Shown: positions 1 to 8,983, counted from the stretch's first letter. The stretch is 64,000 nucleotides of DNA from Streptomyces celluloflavus (GCA_000720995.1 JOEL01000014.1:62001-126000); one strand, 5' to 3'. The notes: generated from the letters alone by a model not told the origin. A program made the numbers and translations.

Positions 1-767
1 ATCACGGATACGCCCGCCCCGTGGGCACGGACAGCGTGGTCGCGGACGCGTTCGAGGTAGTCGCGGAAGGTGCGGACCTCGCGCTTGCCGACGACCGGGC
101 CGTGTCCGGGCACGATCGTTTCGACGTCCAGGCAGAGGATCAGATCGCAGGCGGTGATCCAGTTCTCCACCGGGCCGCTGTGGATCACCGGGTGGCCGCC
201 GACGAACAGGATGTCCCCGGTGAACAGCGTGGCGGCGTCCGGGACATGGACCAGCACGTCCCCGGCGGTGTGGGCCGGGCCGACCTCGATCAGCCGGACC
301 GTACGCCGGCCCACCGCCACCTCCAGCTCGCCGCTGAAGGTCCGGGTCGGCAGCGTCGGGGTGATGCCGGTGAAGTCGAAGGTCTTGCGCATGTCCTCGG
401 CGACCCGCGGGAGCCGGACCGCGCCGGGCGCGGCGAACAGTTCGTGGAGCCGGTCGCGGCGCATGGCGGCCGCGGCGGCCTCGGAGGCGAGGATCGTGGC
501 GTCCGGGAGCAGTTGGTTGCCCCACCAGTGATCGCCGTCGCTGTGGCTGTTGACCAGCGTGCCGATCGTGAGCCGGGGCAGTGCCCGCGCCATCGCGTCC
601 AGCATGTCGCGGGTCTGCGGGACGGAGAACAGGGTGTCGACGAGCAGCCCTTCGTCGCCGGAGACGATCAGCCCGGCGTTGCTGAACCCCCAGGAACCGT
701 TGGGCTGCAGGTAGGCGTAGGTGTCTGCGGCGATCTCGTGCAGACCCGGGGTGAAGGGGACGGCCAT
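1..767 (-). CDS. MBL-fold metallo-hydrolase, partial (C-terminus off the left edge)
   Basis: The minus-strand frame is open from an ATG at 767 to the window edge, so about 255 residues are visible. The metal-binding HSDGDH motif is at residues 75-80. Later family landmarks are an AHTAGD segment, FTGDILF and a VPGHGP segment near the edge. This is the metallo-beta-lactamase fold used by glyoxalase II-like and beta-lactamase-like hydrolases. No signal peptide is evident, so a cytoplasmic enzyme is likely, and the substrate cannot be read from sequence. A GGAGG-type ribosome site (775-780) lies 7 nt before the ATG. It is divergent from a TetR regulator with a shared operator between them, so it is probably that regulator's target. 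Confidence 0.85.
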   Translation of the reverse strand, partial: MAVPFTPGLHEIAADTYAYLQPNGSWGFSNAGLIVSGDEGLLVDTLFSVPQTRDMLDAMARALPRLTIGTLVNSHSDGDHWWGNQLLPDATILASEAAAAAMRRDRLHELFAAPGAVRLPRVAEDMRKTFDFTGITPTLPTRTFSGELEVAVGRRTVRLIEVGPAHTAGDVLVHVPDAATLFTGDILFVGGHPVIHSGPVENWITACDLILCLDVETIVPGHGPVVGKREVRTFRDYLERVRDHAVRAHGAGVSV

Positions 768-798
768 CGCTTGACCTCCTCGATAGATGCACTCGGAT

Positions 799-828
799 GT
801 ACTTGAGTACCAATGTATACTCAAGTAT
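799..828. promoter_or_regulatory. Operator between the MBL hydrolase and TetR genes
   Basis: TACTTGAGTA (800-809) and TACTCAAGTA (818-827) form a perfect 10-bp inverted repeat. Each arm is itself nearly palindromic, with centres 18 bp apart. A third half-like AAGTAC follows near 840. An upstream ATG at 813 lies inside this element, which argues against it as the TetR start. It is probably a TetR-family operator controlling both divergent genes (inference). Confidence 0.65.
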
Positions 829-854
829 CGATTGGACCCAAGTACACTCACGGT

Positions 855-1505
855 GTGAGGTCGACGACACCGCAGGACGCGGGAGAACCGCAGGACCGCC
901 GCGAACGGCGCCGCAACGCGACACGGGAGCGGCTGCTGACCGCGGCCCTCGAACTGTTCGCCGCCCAGGGGTACGCGGCCACCACCTATGAGCACATCGC
1001 CGAGCGCGCCGATGTGGGCCGCCAGACCGCGTTCAACCACTTCCGCCGCAAGGAGGACTTCGTGACCGCCTGGGTCCAGGGGCGGCACGAGCGGCTGGAC
1101 CGGCAGGCGGCGGCGGACGCGTCCGCCACGGGGAAGTCCGCCGTCGAGGCACTGGCGGACGAACTGCGCGCACTCGCGGAACTCAACGAGCGGGATTACG
1201 CGCTGGCCAAGGAGCTGCACGACGGTGGAGTACTGCACGCCGCCTTCGGCCTCGGGGCCGCCACACCCCATGCGATCCTCGCCGTTGTCACCCGCGGTCA
1301 GCAGCGCGGCGAGATCCGCGGCGACCTCGATCCCGGGACGCTCGCCGATATGGTCTTCGACGGTTATGTGACCGCCCTGAGCCGCTGGCTGAGCGGCGAC
1401 GGCGCGTACTCGCTCACCGAGGCCCTGCTGACCAGGCTCGCCGTGCTCGCGGAGGGTTTCACGGCCCGTGGCGCCGCCAATTCCCGCCGTTCCGGCGCGA
1501 GTTGA
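855..1505 (+). CDS. TetR/AcrR-family transcriptional regulator
   Basis: About 216 residues from the GTG at 855. A basic lead (RRERRRNATRERLL) runs into the TetR helix-turn-helix, with the recognition region around VGRQTAFNHF about 60 residues in. The remainder is the variable ligand/dimer domain. The ATG at 813 would add 14 residues but sits inside the operator, so GTG 855 is preferred; no clear Shine-Dalgarno precedes it and the message may be leaderless. It is divergent from the MBL-fold hydrolase and most likely a ligand-responsive repressor of it and of itself (inference). The ligand is unknown. Confidence 0.85.
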   Translation: MRSTTPQDAGEPQDRRERRRNATRERLLTAALELFAAQGYAATTYEHIAERADVGRQTAFNHFRRKEDFVTAWVQGRHERLDRQAAADASATGKSAVEALADELRALAELNERDYALAKELHDGGVLHAAFGLGAATPHAILAVVTRGQQRGEIRGDLDPGTLADMVFDGYVTALSRWLSGDGAYSLTEALLTRLAVLAEGFTARGAANSRRSGAS

Positions 1506-1631
1506 CGTGACGGCAGCAGGGCCGATGACCGATCCTCGCCTCCCCCGGCCGGCCGCAACAGGCAGCACACCACGGGGTATTGAGGACCTCGGACCCGGCG
1601 GACGCCGGACAGGGCACCGACGCCGGTCCGG

Positions 1632-2507
1632 TCAGTCCTGCGTGCGATTGGCGTGCAGCCGGAAGGCGGTCGGCGTCCGGCCCGTGCGTTCGCGGAAGAA
1701 CCTGGTGAAGGCCGTCGCGTGGGGGAATCCGAGCCGTTCCGCGATGCGGCTCGCGGGCAGGGCGGTATGCAGCAGCATCCGCTTGGCCTCCAGCAGTACG
1801 CGGTCGTCGATGAGCCGCTTGGCGCCGTGTCCGACCGCGGCCCGGGTGGCCCGGCTCAGGGTCCGGACGCTGTAGCCGAGGCACCTCGCATAGTCCGCCA
1901 CCCGGTGGCTGCGGGTGAAGCCGTTCTCCACCGCCTGGTGGAAGCAGTGGAACGCCTCACTTCCCGCCGCGCGGGCGCGGGGGTCGTCCGGTAGGTGGGT
2001 CAGGCGCATCAGCAGGACGGCGAGCAGGTGGCGCATGATCCCGGCGTGCACGTCGACGGGCAGTGAGCCCAGGCGGCGTTGCTCCGTCTCCAGCATCGCG
2101 AGGGTCTGCCGCACCGGCGCGTCGGCCGGCGGCGGGAGGGTGACGGGCAGGCGCCAGGCACGCTGGTCGAGACCGACGGCGGCGACGGCGTCCGGGCCGA
2201 GCACATTGGCCTGGAAGAGGACCGCCGCCCCCTCCGCGTCCAGGGCGCCGGACCGGAACCGGAGCACCTGCCCCGGCCGCACCCACAGCCAGCTTCCGCC
2301 GGGCGCGACGCATTCGGTGGAGTCCACCGAGCAGGGCAGGAGTCCCGCTCGTACGGAGATCACCAGATGGAAGGCGGGCCGGACGGGACCATATCCGCCG
2401 TCGGTGCGGCGGCCGATACGTGTGACCAGCCTCGACAGTCCGAGGACTTCCACGCCGGGCAGGCTGCCAGGCGTGTCCGGGAACGGGACCTCCGGGACGC
2501 TCCCCAT
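1632..2507 (-). CDS. AraC-family transcriptional regulator
   Basis: About 291 residues. The N-terminal half resembles the AraC_binding/cupin-like sensory domain, and the C-terminal ~100 residues carry the two-helix AraC DNA-binding domain, with RIAERLGFPHATAFTRFF followed by RERTGRTPTAFR as the signature. ATG 2507 is preferred over a GTG at 2528 because AAGGAG at 2517-2522 lies 9 nt before it. It is divergent from the UbiD-family decarboxylase across about 240 bp and is therefore the probable activator of that gene. It converges on the TetR gene to its left. The inducer is unknown. Confidence 0.87.
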   Translation of the reverse strand: MGSVPEVPFPDTPGSLPGVEVLGLSRLVTRIGRRTDGGYGPVRPAFHLVISVRAGLLPCSVDSTECVAPGGSWLWVRPGQVLRFRSGALDAEGAAVLFQANVLGPDAVAAVGLDQRAWRLPVTLPPPADAPVRQTLAMLETEQRRLGSLPVDVHAGIMRHLLAVLLMRLTHLPDDPRARAAGSEAFHCFHQAVENGFTRSHRVADYARCLGYSVRTLSRATRAAVGHGAKRLIDDRVLLEAKRMLLHTALPASRIAERLGFPHATAFTRFFRERTGRTPTAFRLHANRTQD

Positions 2508-2746
2508 ACGACGCGTCTCCTTTTGCACAGAGTCCGGCGGTTTTTCACCCGAGCGGGACGCGGCGTCGAGCCTAGCGTGGAGTCACGGCGCAGGTCAGCG
2601 GCGCCGACAGGGGGCCCCGCTACGCGCGCCCGTTGACCCGCACCGGCCACAGCCACGCGAACCGCGCATCGGCACAACCCCCGCATCCACTGCACCGACC
2701 GCGCCCATCGCACGCCCGGACCGCCCCACCACGACGAGGAGACCTC

Positions 2747-4237
2747 ATGGCCCCGCACCACCACCCGGCACTCAGTTTCCGGGACTTCCTTGACGGACTG
2801 CTCGCCGCCGGCGACGCCGTACCGATCGCCCGGCCCGTCGACCCTGAACTCGAAGTCGGGGCGGTCACCCGGCGGGCCTACGAGACCCGTTCGCCCGCGC
2901 CCCTGTTCACCACCCTCACCGGCGGCGCCACTGGATTCCGGATCCTCGGCGCCCCGGCCGGGCTGGGCGCCGCGGACCGGGGCACGTACGGCAGGCTCGC
3001 CGCGCACTTCGGGCTGGAGCGCCACAGTGGCCCGAGGGACATTCTGGAGAAGCTGGTCTCCGCCCTGCACGCGGTACCCGTGCCACCGGTCGTCGTCGCC
3101 GACGGTCCCTGCAAGGAGAACATCCGCCGCGGCGACGACGTCGATCTGGAGCGGTTCCCCGTCCCGTTGCTGCACCAGGGCGACGGCGGCCGGTACCTGG
3201 GCACGTACGGATTCCACATCGTGCGGAGCCCCGACGGCAGTTGGACCAACTGGTCCGTCGGACGCACCATGCTGCGCGACCGCACCACGCTGGTCGGCCC
3301 GGCGATGCCGCAGCAGCACCTCGGCATGATCCGCGAGATGTGGCGGGAACGGGGCGAGCCCACCCCGTGGGCCATGGCGCTGGGCGCACCCCCCGCCGCC
3401 CTGGCCGCCGCCGGTATGCCGTTGCCCGCCCACGTCAGCGAGGACGGCTACGTCGGGGCGCTCGCGGGCGGCCCCGTCGAGGTCGTCCGGACCGAGACCA
3501 ACGGCCTCTATGTGCCCGCCCATTCGGAGATCGTGCTGGAGGGGTACATCAGCACGGACGAGACGGCGCCGGAGGGGCCGATGGGCGAGTACCACGGATA
3601 CCTGTTCCCGCAGAGCAAACCGCAGCCCGTCTTCCATGTGCAGGCGGTGACCCACCGCGACGATGCCGTCCTGCCCGTCTGCGTGGCGGGCGTACCCCCG
3701 GAGGAGAACCACACCATCTGGGGCACGATGATCTCGGCGGAGGCCCTGGACCTGCTGCGCTCCGCGGGTCTGCCCGTCGATCTGGCCTGGTGTTCCTACG
3801 AGGCGGCCACCTGCTGGATGGTGATCTCCGTCGATGTCCGCGAGCTGGCGGCGAGGAGGACCACCGAGGCGGAACTGGTGGATGCCGTGGCGAGGGTGCT
3901 GTTCGGCTCGCACGCCGGCTGGCTGGTGCCCAAAGTCATCCTGGTCGCCGACGACATCGACATCACCGACATCGATCAGGTCGTCTGGGCGCTGGCCACT
4001 CGCTACCACCCCGGCACCGAGTACTGCTTCCCCGACACTCCCGGCATCCCCATGGTCCCCTACCTCACCCCCGAGGAGGCCCGCACCGGCCGCGGCGGCA
4101 AGTCGGTGATCAGCTGCCTGACACCCGAGCAGTTCATGGGCACCACCCGCGGTACCACCGCCTCGTTCCGCACCTCCTACCCGCGCGCCCTCCAGCAGCA
4201 CGTCATCGACAACTGGGGTGCCTACGGCTACCGCTGA
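2747..4237 (+). CDS. UbiD-family (prenyl-FMN dependent) decarboxylase
   Basis: A 496-residue protein, the usual UbiD length. The family signature EGPMGEY is at residues 276-282; its two glutamates (E276, E281) fit the catalytic pair of UbiD/Fdc enzymes. The RGDDVDLERFPVP stretch and the glycine-rich GKSVISC region also fit. Family members decarboxylate aromatic or alpha,beta-unsaturated acids using prenylated FMN made by UbiX, plus Mn and K. No UbiX/Pad1 partner is encoded nearby, so the cofactor must come from elsewhere. ATG 2747 has GAGGAG just upstream; a longer frame to 2633 has low-complexity coding and is rejected. The substrate is unknown, with aromatic or heteroaromatic acids the main candidates. 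Confidence 0.88.
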   Translation: MAPHHHPALSFRDFLDGLLAAGDAVPIARPVDPELEVGAVTRRAYETRSPAPLFTTLTGGATGFRILGAPAGLGAADRGTYGRLAAHFGLERHSGPRDILEKLVSALHAVPVPPVVVADGPCKENIRRGDDVDLERFPVPLLHQGDGGRYLGTYGFHIVRSPDGSWTNWSVGRTMLRDRTTLVGPAMPQQHLGMIREMWRERGEPTPWAMALGAPPAALAAAGMPLPAHVSEDGYVGALAGGPVEVVRTETNGLYVPAHSEIVLEGYISTDETAPEGPMGEYHGYLFPQSKPQPVFHVQAVTHRDDAVLPVCVAGVPPEENHTIWGTMISAEALDLLRSAGLPVDLAWCSYEAATCWMVISVDVRELAARRTTEAELVDAVARVLFGSHAGWLVPKVILVADDIDITDIDQVVWALATRYHPGTEYCFPDTPGIPMVPYLTPEEARTGRGGKSVISCLTPEQFMGTTRGTTASFRTSYPRALQQHVIDNWGAYGYR

Positions 4238-4353
4238 CACCGTCAGCCGGGCCCGCGACCGGCCCGCGGACACCGCACCGGCCGGTCATCGCGGGAACCG
4301 CCACGGCTGCGGGAGCCGCCACCGGCCGGGATACCGGTTCCGGCCGCGGTGGC

Positions 4354-5121
4354 TCAGCGGAGCAGCATCTGGACGATGCCCACGGTCCCGACCACCACGA
4401 TGAGGGTGCGCAGGAGTACGGGACTCAGGCGGCGGCCCACCGTGGCCCCGATCTGGCCGCCGATGGCGGAACCGACCGCGAGGAGTGCGACGGCCGTCCA
4501 GTCGAAGTCCGCGACGGCGAGGAAGAAGAGCGCGGCGACGCTGTTGACGACGGCGGCGAGAACGTTCTTGGCGGCGTTGAGACGTTGCATGCTGTCGTCG
4601 AGGAGCAGGCCCATCAGGGACACGTAGACGATCCCCTGGGCCGCGGCGAAGTAGCCGCCGTAGATGCTGGCCAGGGTCAGTCCGATGAGCAGCGGCAGTC
4701 CGCCGTCGGGGGGACCGGAGGTGCCGGTCAGTTCGCGGCGCTGCCGCAGGTTCTTGCTGATCCGGGGCTGGAGGACGACCAGGACGAGAGCGAGGCCCAC
4801 CAGGACCGGCACGATCCTCTCGAATGCCGTGGCGGGCAGGGCCAGCAGCAGCGTGGCACCCGTGAGACCGCCGAGCAGCGCGCCGGCGCCCCACTTCAGG
4901 ATGCGCCGGCGCTGGCCGCCGAGTTCCCGCCGGTAGCCGATGGCTCCGCTGATCGAGCCGGGGATCAGGCCGAGGGCGTTGGAGACCGTGGCGGTGACGG
5001 GCGGCAGGCCGACCGCGAGCAGAACGGGAAAGGTGATCAGTGTCCCGGAGCCGACGACGGCGTTGATGGCCCCGGCCCCGGCGCCCGCCCCGAAGACGGC
5101 GAGCATCTCCCCCAGCGTCAC
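4354..5121 (-). CDS. TauE/SafE-family membrane transporter
   Basis: 255 residues with about eight hydrophobic segments and the family's internal repeat. The N-terminal half has GAGAGAINAVVGSGTLITFP and the C-terminal half has LNAAKNVLAAVVNS. TauE/SafE proteins export sulfite, sulfoacetate or other small organic anions across the cytoplasmic membrane. The GTG at 5121 overlaps the stop of a small upstream frame as GTGA, suggesting translational coupling; an internal ATG at 5106 is an alternative. It converges on the UbiD gene, so a functional link is not established. The substrate is unknown. Confidence 0.85.
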   Translation of the reverse strand: MTLGEMLAVFGAGAGAGAINAVVGSGTLITFPVLLAVGLPPVTATVSNALGLIPGSISGAIGYRRELGGQRRRILKWGAGALLGGLTGATLLLALPATAFERIVPVLVGLALVLVVLQPRISKNLRQRRELTGTSGPPDGGLPLLIGLTLASIYGGYFAAAQGIVYVSLMGLLLDDSMQRLNAAKNVLAAVVNSVAALFFLAVADFDWTAVALLAVGSAIGGQIGATVGRRLSPVLLRTLIVVVGTVGIVQMLLR

Positions 5122-5306
5122 GCCGCGCCCGATTCCACGGAACCGGTGCCACCGCCCGCCGCGGCGGAGCGCGAGGGCCGTGATCCGTCCGGCTGCCGCA
5201 TCGGGACGACCCGCACCGGAGTACCGGAGTACGCGGTGCCCGGCTCGACGGCTATGCGAGCGCCGGCCGCCGCCGCGGGCGGGACCCCGAGGTATGTGGT
5301 GTTCAT
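5118..5306 (-). CDS. Small hypothetical protein, overlapping the SafE start
   Basis: A 62-residue frame from ATG 5306 with strong G/C at third positions. Its TGA (5118-5120) overlaps the SafE GTG as GTGA. No domain or transmembrane segment is recognised; the middle reads AVEPGTAYSGTPVRVVPMR and the end is Gly/Ser/Arg rich. There is no clear Shine-Dalgarno, and a TATGCT-like -10 lies only about 10 bp upstream, so a leaderless message is possible. It may be a leader peptide for the transporter or a chance frame. Confidence 0.4.
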   Translation of the reverse strand: MNTTYLGVPPAAAAGARIAVEPGTAYSGTPVRVVPMRQPDGSRPSRSAAAGGGTGSVESGAA

Positions 5307-5462
5307 GACGTACAGCATAGAAACGGAACGCTTCGGGAGTGGCCGAAGTGTCCTAGCGGTAATCAGGCGTCCGGGCCCGATGCACGCCCGCGAGGGGGCG
5401 GACGCCGTCATGGGTGCACGGCCGTGCCCGGCCCGGCGGCCGCCCCACCCCGCCCCGCCGGG

Positions 5463-6239
5463 TCAGTTGTCGACGTACTTGCGCAACACGGCCTGGTAGT
5501 CGGCGAATTCGGGCCCGGTGTGGAGCTTGTCGGTGCCCTTCTTGAGGTAGACCAGCCCCGGGCAGTTGGGCTTCCCGGAGCCGCGCAGCTGCTCGCTGCC
5601 GACCTTCTTGCCCGTCCTGGCCTCGTACACGGTGACGTCGTACACGCCGCGGTACAGCTTGATGGTGTCCGAGGTGAACTTGCAGTCGGTCAGGAACTCG
5701 CCCTCGTCGGGGGTGTCCAGACAGGCGATGAGCTGGACCCGGTGCGGGTCGAGTCTGTTTCCGCTCCAGTAGTCCGCCGTGTCCGAGGCCGGGTAGAGAG
5801 ACTGGGGGGAGCCGGACTCGCTGATGGTGAACATCGCGATCGGGTGCGGGCCCGCGCCGGTGCGGTCGGCCGCCTGCGGGAAGTACTTGCGGGCCAGGCC
5901 CGCGCCGCAGCCGGTCTCGAAGTCGGAGACACGGCCGAGCGCCTTGTCGTTGGCCTTCGGCTCGAACAGCACCCAGTAGACGCCGTAGCCGACCACCGCC
6001 ACCATGACCACCGCTATCACCCGGACGAACAGCGTCCGCCGCCGGCGCTGTCCGGGCCCCGGGTCCTGCGCGGACGCCCCGCCGGACCTGCGCCTGCTCG
6101 CCAGGAGGTATCCGAGGTAGAGGACCGGGGCGGCCGCCAGCACGGCGAACAGGGCGCCGACCAGCGGATTCCCGCCGTTGAAGGCGATCACGGAGAAGAG
6201 CACCGCGAAGCCGAGGAGCAGGACGATCAGCTTGGCCAT
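5463..6239 (-). CDS. Hypothetical membrane-anchored protein
   Basis: 258 residues from ATG 6239, which has GGAAC about 8 nt upstream; a GTG at 6302 would add 21 residues. Two hydrophobic segments lie near residues 3-50, and a third around 70-95 follows a basic GQRRRRTLFVR stretch. An exported domain of about 160 residues follows, with cysteines in FETGCGAG, LIACLDTP, TDCKF and KPNCPG that could pair outside the cell. No family was recognised. It is likely a surface protein anchored by its N-terminus. The next gene is 205 bp away beyond a hairpin, so it is probably transcribed alone. Confidence 0.7.
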   Translation of the reverse strand: MAKLIVLLLGFAVLFSVIAFNGGNPLVGALFAVLAAAPVLYLGYLLASRRRSGGASAQDPGPGQRRRRTLFVRVIAVVMVAVVGYGVYWVLFEPKANDKALGRVSDFETGCGAGLARKYFPQAADRTGAGPHPIAMFTISESGSPQSLYPASDTADYWSGNRLDPHRVQLIACLDTPDEGEFLTDCKFTSDTIKLYRGVYDVTVYEARTGKKVGSEQLRGSGKPNCPGLVYLKKGTDKLHTGPEFADYQAVLRKYVDN

Positions 6240-6360
6240 GAACACACCGTTCCGTGGAGCCCGACAAGGAGCCCAAAGGCTACCGACGGCAGGTGAGTTC
6301 ACCTCGACGGTTCTGTACCAAGGTCATGACAGGTGCTCAACAATCCCGCTCGCCCGGTGA

Positions 6361-6392
6361 GGCGGCCCGGTCACCTCACCAGCCGGGCCGCC
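6361..6392 (-). terminator. Hairpin terminator after the SnoaL-like gene
   Basis: GGCGGCCCGG (6361-6370) and CCGGGCCGCC (6383-6392) are perfect 10-bp arms around a 12-nt loop. It lies just beyond the 3' end of the minus-strand gene at 6445. There is no T-run, as is common in Streptomyces. Confidence 0.6.
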
Positions 6393-6444
6393 GCACCGGT
6401 CCGCCGGCCCGTGCGGGCCTCGGTCCCGAACCGGGAGTTCGCGG

Positions 6445-6987
6445 TCAGTCTCCGGTCGGGACCACCGAGGAGTGGTGGTTGATGATCAGCCACCGCCCGC
6501 CCCGCAGCTCGTAGACGAAGGTGTAGCGGGCGTCGACCTTGGACTTGGTGCCGTCCTTGTTGGTCAGCGTGAACTGGTAGAGGCCGGTGTCGATGGCGGC
6601 GGTGGGGCCCAGGATGTGGATGAACCGCTCCTGGATCCGGCCGACGGGTTTGCTTTCGAGGAAGTGCTCGAAGTAGTCGACGATCCCGGCCCGGTCGGTG
6701 CGCACCCGGGCCGAAACGGTCGGCAACAGCACCGCACCGGGGGCGTAGAGGTCTGCGACACGGTTCGCGTCACCCGTGGCCAGGGCCGCGTTCCACCGGT
6801 CGAACAGGTCGGCGATCTGCCGCTGCGTGGGCAGCGGTGTCGTGGCCGCCGGGACCACCGTGGCCGCTGTGGCCGTGCGTACGGCAGGGTCTTGGACAGG
6901 GGTGCCGGCCGCGTAGGCGGACCCCGCACCCGTGAAGAGTACGGCGACGGTGGCGACGGCGACCCCGGCGGAATACATGCGTCTCAC
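6445..6987 (-). CDS. Secreted SgcJ/EcaC-type NTF2/SnoaL-fold protein
   Basis: 180 residues. The first ~27 form a signal peptide ending near SAYA-AG. The mature part from about residue 55 matches the SgcJ/EcaC or CaMKII-association NTF2-like fold: QRQIADLFDRWNAALATGD, then DLYAPGAVLLPTVS, and the closing GGRWLIINHHSS. Relatives are ligand-binding cones or small oxidoreductase-like proteins, and a catalytic role here is unproven. GTG 6987 is supported by GGAGGT 6 nt upstream. The neighbours on both sides are also exported proteins of unknown role. Confidence 0.8.
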   Translation of the reverse strand: MRRMYSAGVAVATVAVLFTGAGSAYAAGTPVQDPAVRTATAATVVPAATTPLPTQRQIADLFDRWNAALATGDANRVADLYAPGAVLLPTVSARVRTDRAGIVDYFEHFLESKPVGRIQERFIHILGPTAAIDTGLYQFTLTNKDGTKSKVDARYTFVYELRGGRWLIINHHSSVVPTGD

Positions 6988-7088
6988 AATGCACCTCCCG
7001 CTCTGTGGCAGTTCTGCACACAGGGAAGACCAGCTTCACTCACCCCACGCGATTCGGCACCCGCAGCGCCGCCCCGGCCGCCGTGCGC

Positions 7089-7655
7089 TCAGAACGTGAT
7101 GGTCGAGACGGTATAAACGACCGGATGGCCGGGTTCGTCGTGGCTGACCATGATCCGCTGTGAGGGCTGCGGGGCCTTCTTCTCATGGCTGGTGCCGGTC
7201 CACTGCCGGTCGGTGGTGAAGTCCCAGCCGACCTTCGCGGCCTGTTCGGGCGCGATGGTGGGCGTGCCCGAATTGAGGTCCTCGGCCGAGGTGCCGACCT
7301 TCGTCAGGAACTTGTCGAGCCCCCGGTCGTCCGTCCTGAACTGCACGAACAGCGAGCTGGTCTGCCAGGAGTTGGACTCGTAGTAGTAGACCGGGGTGGA
7401 GCCGACGGGGACCGGGACGTTGTAGATCCGCTGCTGGACCTTGGAGGGGAAGCCGTTGGTCAGGCCGGTGGCCGCGGCCTCCTGCTCCTTGCCCTCGCCG
7501 CTGTCGCGGCTCTGCTCGGCGGAGATGACGATATAGCCGGCCGGGATCGTGATCAGCAGGAAGACGATCAGCGCCATCAGCCACGGGCGGGGGCGTTTAC
7601 CGCGCGGCGGCCCGGCGAGATGGTCGTCGTGCATATGCGGGTCCGGTTCGGTCAT
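7089..7655 (-). CDS. Hypothetical single-pass membrane protein
   Basis: 188 residues. A basic N-terminus (GKRPRPW) is followed by one transmembrane helix at about residues 27-44 (MALIVFLLITIPAGYIVI), then an extracytoplasmic domain with no recognised family. Its start overlaps the stop of the ROK gene as ATGA (7652-7655), so the two are probably co-translated. That places it at the end of a transcript with the ROK sugar kinase, but the sequence gives no mechanistic link. Confidence 0.75.
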   Translation of the reverse strand: MTEPDPHMHDDHLAGPPRGKRPRPWLMALIVFLLITIPAGYIVISAEQSRDSGEGKEQEAAATGLTNGFPSKVQQRIYNVPVPVGSTPVYYYESNSWQTSSLFVQFRTDDRGLDKFLTKVGTSAEDLNSGTPTIAPEQAAKVGWDFTTDRQWTGTSHEKKAPQPSQRIMVSHDEPGHPVVYTVSTITF

Positions 7656-8773
7656 CGGCGGCCGGACCGTTCATAGCGCTCGTACCGCTCGACGCGGCGG
7701 CGGTTGGCGCGCCGGAAGCGGCGGGCGACCAGCCGGGCGAGGTCCGCGGCGCCGACCATACCGGCCTCGGGGCCCAGCTGGGCCTTGGCGATCCGGGCCT
7801 CGGGGCGGTAGCCGCGGCCGGTGAGCTGGCGCCGGAAGGCGTCCCGGGCCGGGCCGATCAGGAGATCGTCGGCGGCGCTGACGCCACCGCCGATGACGAA
7901 GCAGGAGGGGTCGAGGGCGGCCGCGAGGTTGGCGATACCGACGCCGAGCCACTGGCCGATGTCCTGGAGGAGCTCGACGCACATCGCGTCGCCCTCCCGG
8001 GCCAGCTCGGTGATCAGCGGTCCGGTGATGTCGCCGACGCGCCCGCCGACCCGTTCGATGATGTTGTACGCGACCGGGGAGTCGGCCGCGGCCAGTTCGC
8101 GGGCCTCGCGCACCAGGGCGTTGCCGGAGCTGTACTGCTCCCAGCAGCCGCGGTTGCCGCACGGGCAGCGGTGGCCGCCGGGGACGACCTGCATATGGCC
8201 GAACTCACCGGCCACGCCGTACTTGCCCCGCTTGACCTGGCCGTCCTCCAGGATCGCGCCGCCGATACCGGTGCCGAGGGTGATCATGACGAGGTGGTCC
8301 TCGCCGCGGCCGGCGCCGAACCGCCATTCCGCCCAGGCGGCGGTGTTGGCGTCGTTGTCGACCATCACCGGCACCGCGAGGCGCCCGGCGAGCCGGTCGC
8401 GCAGCGGTTCGTTGCGCCAGTTCAGGTGCGGGGCGAACAGCACCTTGCTGCGGTCGGCGTCGACCCAGCCGGCCGCGCCGATGCCCACCGCGTGCACATC
8501 GTGCCGGTCGGAGAGGTCCAGCACCAGCTCGGTGATGGTGTCCTCGACGACCTTGGGGCTCTTGGACTTGTCCGGTGTCTCGGTGCGGACCTTCTCCAGG
8601 ATGGTGCCGTCGGCGTCGACGACACCGGCCATGACCTTGGTGCCGCCGATGTCGATACCGACGGTGGGCACCCGCGGCGCGGTCAGCAGCGAGCGGCGCT
8701 CACGGGTGCCGACCGTGCGCAGCACGGTGGCTCTCGCCGACCCGCGGTGCACCCGTTCCCGATACGTGCTCAT
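7652..8773 (-). CDS. ROK-family sugar kinase (glucokinase-like)
   Basis: 373 residues. ATP-binding DIGGT is at 41-45, DNDAN at 139-143, the ROK signature E190..H193, and a zinc cluster H201/C203/C205/C210 in CPCGNRGC. There is no N-terminal winged helix, so this is the kinase rather than the repressor branch of ROK; the first ~35 residues are a basic extension. Probable role: cytoplasmic phosphorylation of a hexose or similar sugar. GAGGTGGG precedes ATG 8773. It follows the sugar ABC transporter by 210 bp in the same direction, so it may phosphorylate the imported sugar (inference). Confidence 0.87.
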   Translation of the reverse strand: MSTYRERVHRGSARATVLRTVGTRERRSLLTAPRVPTVGIDIGGTKVMAGVVDADGTILEKVRTETPDKSKSPKVVEDTITELVLDLSDRHDVHAVGIGAAGWVDADRSKVLFAPHLNWRNEPLRDRLAGRLAVPVMVDNDANTAAWAEWRFGAGRGEDHLVMITLGTGIGGAILEDGQVKRGKYGVAGEFGHMQVVPGGHRCPCGNRGCWEQYSSGNALVREARELAAADSPVAYNIIERVGGRVGDITGPLITELAREGDAMCVELLQDIGQWLGVGIANLAAALDPSCFVIGGGVSAADDLLIGPARDAFRRQLTGRGYRPEARIAKAQLGPEAGMVGAADLARLVARRFRRANRRRVERYERYERSGRR

Positions 8774-8983
8774 CGGCCCACCTCTTCGCCGTTACGGCTG
8801 CCGTGACGGTCGCGGCGGCTGCGTGCTCGCAAGAGTCGTCTCGTCCCTGCGGATCTCGGGAGGCCGGGGCCTCGGCGTGCATGGTCCGCTGCGATTGTGC
8901 ATCACGCGCGGCCTCCGGCGCACCGCGGCCAGGGGCGGGCGGCCCGCACGGGGCGGCGGACCGGCCACGGGGTGCGGGCCGGG

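Noticed and set aside
21-806. Long + strand frame of 261 residues over the first gene
   Set aside because: It is a GC-rich shadow of the minus-strand MBL-fold hydrolase, which carries the clear HxHxDH motif.
2360-4273. 637-residue minus-strand frame across the UbiD gene
   Set aside because: Composition is typical of an antisense shadow (Gly/Arg/Val-rich, no domain), while the + strand encodes a full UbiD family protein.
7652-8773. Reading the ROK gene as a transcriptional repressor
   Set aside because: There is no N-terminal helix-turn-helix; glycine-rich ATP site, catalytic Asp region and zinc cluster favour a sugar kinase.
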